From positions 1 through 48,720 of the forward strand of contig NZ_VIFM01000061.1 in NCBI RefSeq assembly GCF_006636215.1: a stretch of DNA of 48,720 bases. The letters are read 5' to 3'. Positions 45,360 through 48,720 of this stretch are shown here, piece after piece. The notes beneath the pieces are model-generated. The model saw nothing but the letters and a program-made list of their open reading frames with translations. It searched no databases and had not been told where the DNA came from. Numbering within the stretch: position 1 is the first letter of the stretch; every line of letters starts with the position of its first letter. A program made the position numbers and the translations under genes. The DNA is from Myxococcus llanfairpwllgwyngyllgogerychwyrndrobwllllantysiliogogogochensis (GTDB lineage: Bacteria > Myxococcota > Myxococcia > Myxococcales > Myxococcaceae).

Positions 45360-46214
45360 TCAGTGGGGCCCGTGAGCGCCTGGAGCGCCGCCTGCCGCGA
45401 GGGACGGGTCATCGCGCTTGCGCTCGCGTTTGTCCCAGGAGTCGCCGTCCTCGTAGCCCCACTCGTCGACGTCGACGCGGTAGCTGGTGGGTGAGAGCAG
45501 TCGTCCCCGGCAGATGCGCTCCTGCCAGTTCCCGTGGTCCACGGAGCTGTCCGCGCGGGAGAGCAATTCGCGCATCAGCCAGTCGGGGACGATGGCGCGG
45601 TCGGATGGATAGGCGAAGCGGAAGAAGAGCAGATGGGAGAGGAGGACTTCCCAGTAGCGGTCGAAGCGGCGCAGCAGGCGTTCCCAGTCGAACGTCGCGC
45701 CGGTCTTCAGGAGCAGGTGGGTGAGCTCGTGGCCATCGAAGCGCTCTCGCTCGAGGACGAACGCCTTGCTCCAGAAGATTTCCTCGGCGGGAGGGACGCG
45801 GCACGGGCAGCCCAGCACCTGCGCGGGGACGGCGTGCTCGAACCAGGCTTCGTCGATGGCGGTGATGCCGTTGCCGGAGCCGTAGATGAGGTCGACGAGG
45901 AAGTCGGCCCAGAAGGCCTTGTGGAGCCAGCCGTGGACCTCGCTCTCGGTGCGCCACTCGTTGCGCGCGAGGAGTTCGAGGGCGCGGTCTCCATCCTTGC
46001 GGTGGAGGAAGAGGTCTAGGTCCTTGGTATCGCGATAGATGCCCGTGTAGTGAGCGAAGGCGTAGGCGCCGCCCACGAGGAAGGGGATGCCAGCGTCGGA
46101 AAGCAGTTGGATGGCGTAGGTGCGCGCGCCCAGCTCCGCCACGGAGCGCCGCACTTCCATCCGCCTCGGGTCTCCTCCGGGTGCCCCGGAGGCCTTCGGT
46201 GGTTGCTCGGCCAT
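45360..46214 (-). CDS. Nucleotidyltransferase-fold protein
   Basis: A 284-residue protein with the pol-beta nucleotidyltransferase signature: a GG in IPFLVGGAYAFAHYTG followed by DTKDLDLFL, whose Asp residues would bind metal. Similar proteins include AbiEii-like toxins and uncharacterised nucleotidyltransferases. No obvious antitoxin lies beside it, so I do not call it a toxin. The C-terminal half is helical and Trp-rich. Confidence 0.75.
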   Translation of the reverse strand: MAEQPPKASGAPGGDPRRMEVRRSVAELGARTYAIQLLSDAGIPFLVGGAYAFAHYTGIYRDTKDLDLFLHRKDGDRALELLARNEWRTESEVHGWLHKAFWADFLVDLIYGSGNGITAIDEAWFEHAVPAQVLGCPCRVPPAEEIFWSKAFVLERERFDGHELTHLLLKTGATFDWERLLRRFDRYWEVLLSHLLFFRFAYPSDRAIVPDWLMRELLSRADSSVDHGNWQERICRGRLLSPTSYRVDVDEWGYEDGDSWDKRERKRDDPSLAAGGAPGAHGPH

Positions 46215-46263
46215 GAGGGAAGATAGGGGAGCAGGGCCGGCACGTCAGCGAGTCGTCCGCGCA

Positions 46264-46288
46264 CCCGCCCGAAGGGCAGGCGAGCGGG
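46264..46288 (-). terminator. Candidate terminator hairpin of the lipoprotein operon
   Basis: CCCGCCCG at 46264-46271 pairs, with one mismatch, with CGAGCGGG at 46281-46288. It lies 12 bases after the stop of the tandem-repeat protein gene at 46301. Confidence 0.4.
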
Positions 46289-46300
46289 CGTGAGTTCTTC

Positions 46301-46891
46301 TCAGTCGGCTGGCTCGTCCGCGGGGGCAGGTGCGGCCTTCGCGGCCAGGGACATCGGGTAGATGGCGCGGACGTTGACGCGGTAGTGGTACGCCACGAGG
46401 TGGGGCGCACCGTTGATGAGGATGAGCACCTGACGCGGGGGCTCAGGCTGACTGTCGACCCAGGCCTGCGCCTGCTCGACTGTGTCGAACGTGGCGACAG
46501 GTGGAGGGAGTCCCTCTTCTTCAATGTCCTGAAGATAGAACTCAAGCACGGGACTCGGGGGGAGGCGGCGGAAGTTCCCGTCCCGGAAGTGGACCACGTT
46601 GAAGTACTCGTCCCCAACCAGTACCTTGGCGCCGTTGAGTGGAGCCGGATGCGCATGGAGCCAGGCCATCGCTTCCTCACGCGTGTCGAAGCGCGCGGAG
46701 ACGAGTGGAGGGGCCCGAGCCTCCAGACTTTGGCGGTAGTCGTCGACGGCTTCAGCCTGCCCGGTCTCGAAGATGAACTCGAACACCTCCATCGCGGTGT
46801 TCAGCTTCTCCTTCTCCTCGGGCGAGTGGCTCTCGTGGCGAAGACGTCCCAGTACTTCCTGGACCTCCAGCAACTTCATTCCGGGCGTCAT
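46301..46891 (-). CDS. Protein with two tandem repeats, coupled to the SitA-like lipoprotein
   Basis: A 196-residue soluble protein. Two similar units are visible: FDTREEAMAWLHAHPAP followed by VLVGDEYFNVVHFRDGNFR, and FDTVEQAQAWVDSQPEP followed by VLILINGAPHLVAYHYR. Each is about 60 residues. The ATG at 46891 overlaps the stop of the lipoprotein gene (ATGA). An immunity or partner role is possible from its position, but not shown. Confidence 0.7.
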   Translation of the reverse strand: MTPGMKLLEVQEVLGRLRHESHSPEEKEKLNTAMEVFEFIFETGQAEAVDDYRQSLEARAPPLVSARFDTREEAMAWLHAHPAPLNGAKVLVGDEYFNVVHFRDGNFRRLPPSPVLEFYLQDIEEEGLPPPVATFDTVEQAQAWVDSQPEPPRQVLILINGAPHLVAYHYRVNVRAIYPMSLAAKAAPAPADEPAD

Positions 46892-47535
46892 GGAGAAGCC
46901 TCCGTCATCAGGGAATCCGCTTGCACTGGGGTCTCGACCATCAAGATAGCTGGGGCGAGAACGAGAAGACCTGCCCCCATGGAAACCACGACGAAGGCCA
47001 CCCCTGCGATGACGACCAGGCTCCCCATGAGGACACTCGTCCGATTGCGCTTCAGCCAGTCCACTGCGTCGTCCGTCGCCGCGAACTCCCGGGGTTGCAA
47101 CCGCTCCAGTTCCTGGCAGTCCCGAAGGGGTTGGTCGCAGCGCTCTTGGCAGAACTCCAGCTTGCCTCCCTTCTTCCTCCCTCCATTGGTGATGTGACCG
47201 TAGCCCCGTGCCAAAGGACGAGACATGCACTCACGAACGCAGTCGCGATTCTCCTCGTCGCAATCACGCGGCCGACTCACGACTGGCGTCGCGCGCAAGC
47301 GTGAGCGGCCTCCCTGGCGCGGCAGGTCGAACCCCTCGGCAGGCTCCCACGCATGAGTCACGACGCCATCCCCCTGCTCCCGGATGACCAGCACGAGCCG
47401 CTGGAGCTCAGTGGCGTTCTCGGGGGCCGCCTGCCGGGACGAACTACAAGCCACGAGCGTCACGCCCACGAACACGGCAACGAGTTGCTCTGAAAATCGG
47501 TAGTTCGTCACACACCCTCGCCAGACACAGTCCAT
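46888..47535 (-). CDS. SitA-like lipoprotein without a toxin domain
   Basis: A 215-residue protein with a lipobox (VGVTLVACSS). A Cys-rich segment, CDEENRDCVRECMSRPLARG and CQERCDQPLRDCQELE, is followed by a paired hydrophobic region (VLMGSLVVIAGVAFVVVSMG; LLVLAPAILM). From memory this plan resembles the N-terminal part of myxobacterial SitA-type lipoprotein toxins, which spread by outer-membrane exchange. Here the protein ends 15-20 residues after the hydrophobic region, so no toxin domain is present. The ATG at 47535 shares a base with the transporter stop; a GTG at 47511 is an alternative start. Confidence 0.55.
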   Translation of the reverse strand: MDCVWRGCVTNYRFSEQLVAVFVGVTLVACSSSRQAAPENATELQRLVLVIREQGDGVVTHAWEPAEGFDLPRQGGRSRLRATPVVSRPRDCDEENRDCVRECMSRPLARGYGHITNGGRKKGGKLEFCQERCDQPLRDCQELERLQPREFAATDDAVDWLKRNRTSVLMGSLVVIAGVAFVVVSMGAGLLVLAPAILMVETPVQADSLMTEASP

Positions 47536-48440
47536 CACCGCACCAGCCACAACATCAGGGGCGCGGTGACGAAGGACAGCGGAATCCCCACGCCCACCAT
47601 CAGCACGGCCAGCTCCGGGTCCAACCGATGCTCGGCCGCGAGAATCGCCGCGCTCACCATGGGCGCCATCGCCGCCTGGAGCACCGTCGCCTGCACCACC
47701 ACCGGCGACAACCCCGGCAACGCCAACAACCCCAGCGTCACCACCCCCGGCACCAGCACCAGCTTGTAGAAGAGCCCCAGCGACAGCGCCGGCAACCGCG
47801 CCCTCATGCCCGACAGCCGCAACTGCAACCCCACCGAGAACAACGCCAGCGGCGTCAACAACGCCCCCAGCCGCTCCAGCACCGACTCCACCCAGACCGG
47901 ATACCCCACCGGTCGCAACAGCAGCGACACCACCAACGCCACGAACGGCGGAAACGTCGCCACCTTCCTCGCCAGCGCGCTCAGCGGCAGCTCCACCTCC
48001 GCGCTCGCTCGCGCCGCCGCCAGCGTCGCCAACGTGGACAGCACCAGGAACGAGCCGAGCTGGTCCGCAACCACCGCCACCGCCAGCCCCTCCGAACCCA
48101 GCAACGCCTCCGCCATCGGCAAGCCGACGAACGCCGTGTTGCCCAACCCTCCCGTCAACACCAGCGCCGCCACCGACTCCTTCCCCAACCCCAGCCGAGG
48201 CCCCAGCCACCGGAAGAACGGCCCCGCCGCCAGGTAGTACAGCCACGGCACCACCGCGGCCACCAGCAGCGACGGCACGAACTCCAGCCGATGCATCACC
48301 CGCAACACCAACGCCGGCAGCGCCACGTACAGCACGAACGTGTTGAACGGCCCCGCCGAGCCCTCGGGGAACTTCCCACTGCGCCGGGCCAGCACCCCCA
48401 GCACCAGACACGTCCCCAACAACCCGATGACCTGACTCAT
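47535..48440 (-). CDS. AEC-family (auxin efflux carrier-like) transporter
   Basis: A 301-residue membrane protein with about ten hydrophobic segments in two halves. Landmarks are the helix break in FVLYVALPALVLRV, the GGLGNTAFVGLPM motif and the second-half QAAMAPMVSAAILA. The family exports organic anions or amino-acid-like compounds; the substrate here is unknown. The start overlaps the stop of the LysR regulator gene (ATGA), suggesting co-transcription. Confidence 0.88.
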   Translation of the reverse strand: MSQVIGLLGTCLVLGVLARRSGKFPEGSAGPFNTFVLYVALPALVLRVMHRLEFVPSLLVAAVVPWLYYLAAGPFFRWLGPRLGLGKESVAALVLTGGLGNTAFVGLPMAEALLGSEGLAVAVVADQLGSFLVLSTLATLAAARASAEVELPLSALARKVATFPPFVALVVSLLLRPVGYPVWVESVLERLGALLTPLALFSVGLQLRLSGMRARLPALSLGLFYKLVLVPGVVTLGLLALPGLSPVVVQATVLQAAMAPMVSAAILAAEHRLDPELAVLMVGVGIPLSFVTAPLMLWLVR

Positions 48441-48720
48441 GACGCCCGCGCCTTCCCGCGTCGACGCTGTCCCGCGCGCGGCGACCGTGACTCCTGTTTC
48501 CCAACGCCCACCACCCCGCCTCCCGACAACAACGCGCGCTCGCGCTGGATGAGCTCCGCCAGGAAGTCCATCACCGCCCGCACCCTCGCGTTCTGCTGCA
48601 GGTCCGCGTGAACCACCAGCCAGATGTCACGCCGCAGCGCCACCACCGGAGGCAACAACCGCCGCAAACCCGGCGTGAGGTCTCCCTGGAGACACGGCAT
48701 CAACCCCAACCCCAATCCCC
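48437..48720 (-). CDS. LysR-type transcriptional regulator, C-terminal part (cut by window end)
   Basis: Only the last 94 or so residues are present. GLGLGLMPCLQGDLTPGLRRL followed by WLVVHADLQQNARVRAVMDFL is typical of the end of the LysR effector-binding domain. The tail after it is basic and low in complexity. The DNA-binding domain lies outside the window. It overlaps the AEC transporter gene by four bases, which it may control. Confidence 0.8.
   Translation of the reverse strand, partial: GLGLGLMPCLQGDLTPGLRRLLPPVVALRRDIWLVVHADLQQNARVRAVMDFLAELIQRERALLSGGGVVGVGKQESRSPRAGQRRRGKARAS

Overview
The window looks like chromosome from a myxobacterium (Myxococcaceae-like). Support comes from the very high GC, the many lipoproteins, a Ton operon whose receptor carries its own TonB-type domain, an EAD1-trypsin protein, a secreted caspase-like protein and a SitA-like lipoprotein. 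This assignment is inference from gene content. No rRNA, tRNA or CRISPR array was seen.

Left flank (1-9570). A secreted caspase-fold protein is cut by the window start. Next comes a leftward operon, exbB-exbD-tonB-receptor-lipoprotein, which forms a complete TonB energy-transduction and outer-membrane uptake system. Rightward genes follow: a short-chain dehydrogenase, an alpha/beta hydrolase, and a small protein overlapping the hydrolase.

Accessory island (9516-31105). A perfect 105-bp direct repeat, 9516-9620 and 31001-31105, brackets 21.6 kb. The right copy is the real 3' end of a secreted esterase gene, so the island appears to have entered the end of that gene and rebuilt it. Inside are: a serine-recombinase C-terminal remnant beside the left repeat; a polymorphic-toxin tip with a nonsense codon and its probable immunity gene; a two-gene operon encoding a GTPase/ABC-ATPase fusion and a TOPRIM/DUF4276-like partner; the stub of a third gene of that operon; and a 2,150-residue Avs-like STAND NTPase with an N-terminal PD-(D/E)XK nuclease. 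The rest is insertion-sequence debris: IS256-type copies and end fragments, IS3-type fragments, an IS21-type element carrying a nested IS630-type element, and an IS4-type scrap. Base composition of the defence genes is visibly less GC-rich than the flanks. The whole reads as a decayed anti-phage defence island.

Right flank (31001-48720). From left to right: the esterase; a large membrane coiled-coil protein next to an EAD1-trypsin protein; a two-gene, overlapping alpha-2-macroglobulin-like system; several small hypothetical proteins and lipoproteins; a nucleotidyltransferase-fold protein; and a tightly overlapping leftward operon of a LysR regulator (cut by the window end), an AEC transporter, a SitA-like lipoprotein and a tandem-repeat protein.

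The most promising unknown is the GTPase/ATPase-TOPRIM operon at 12727-16656.
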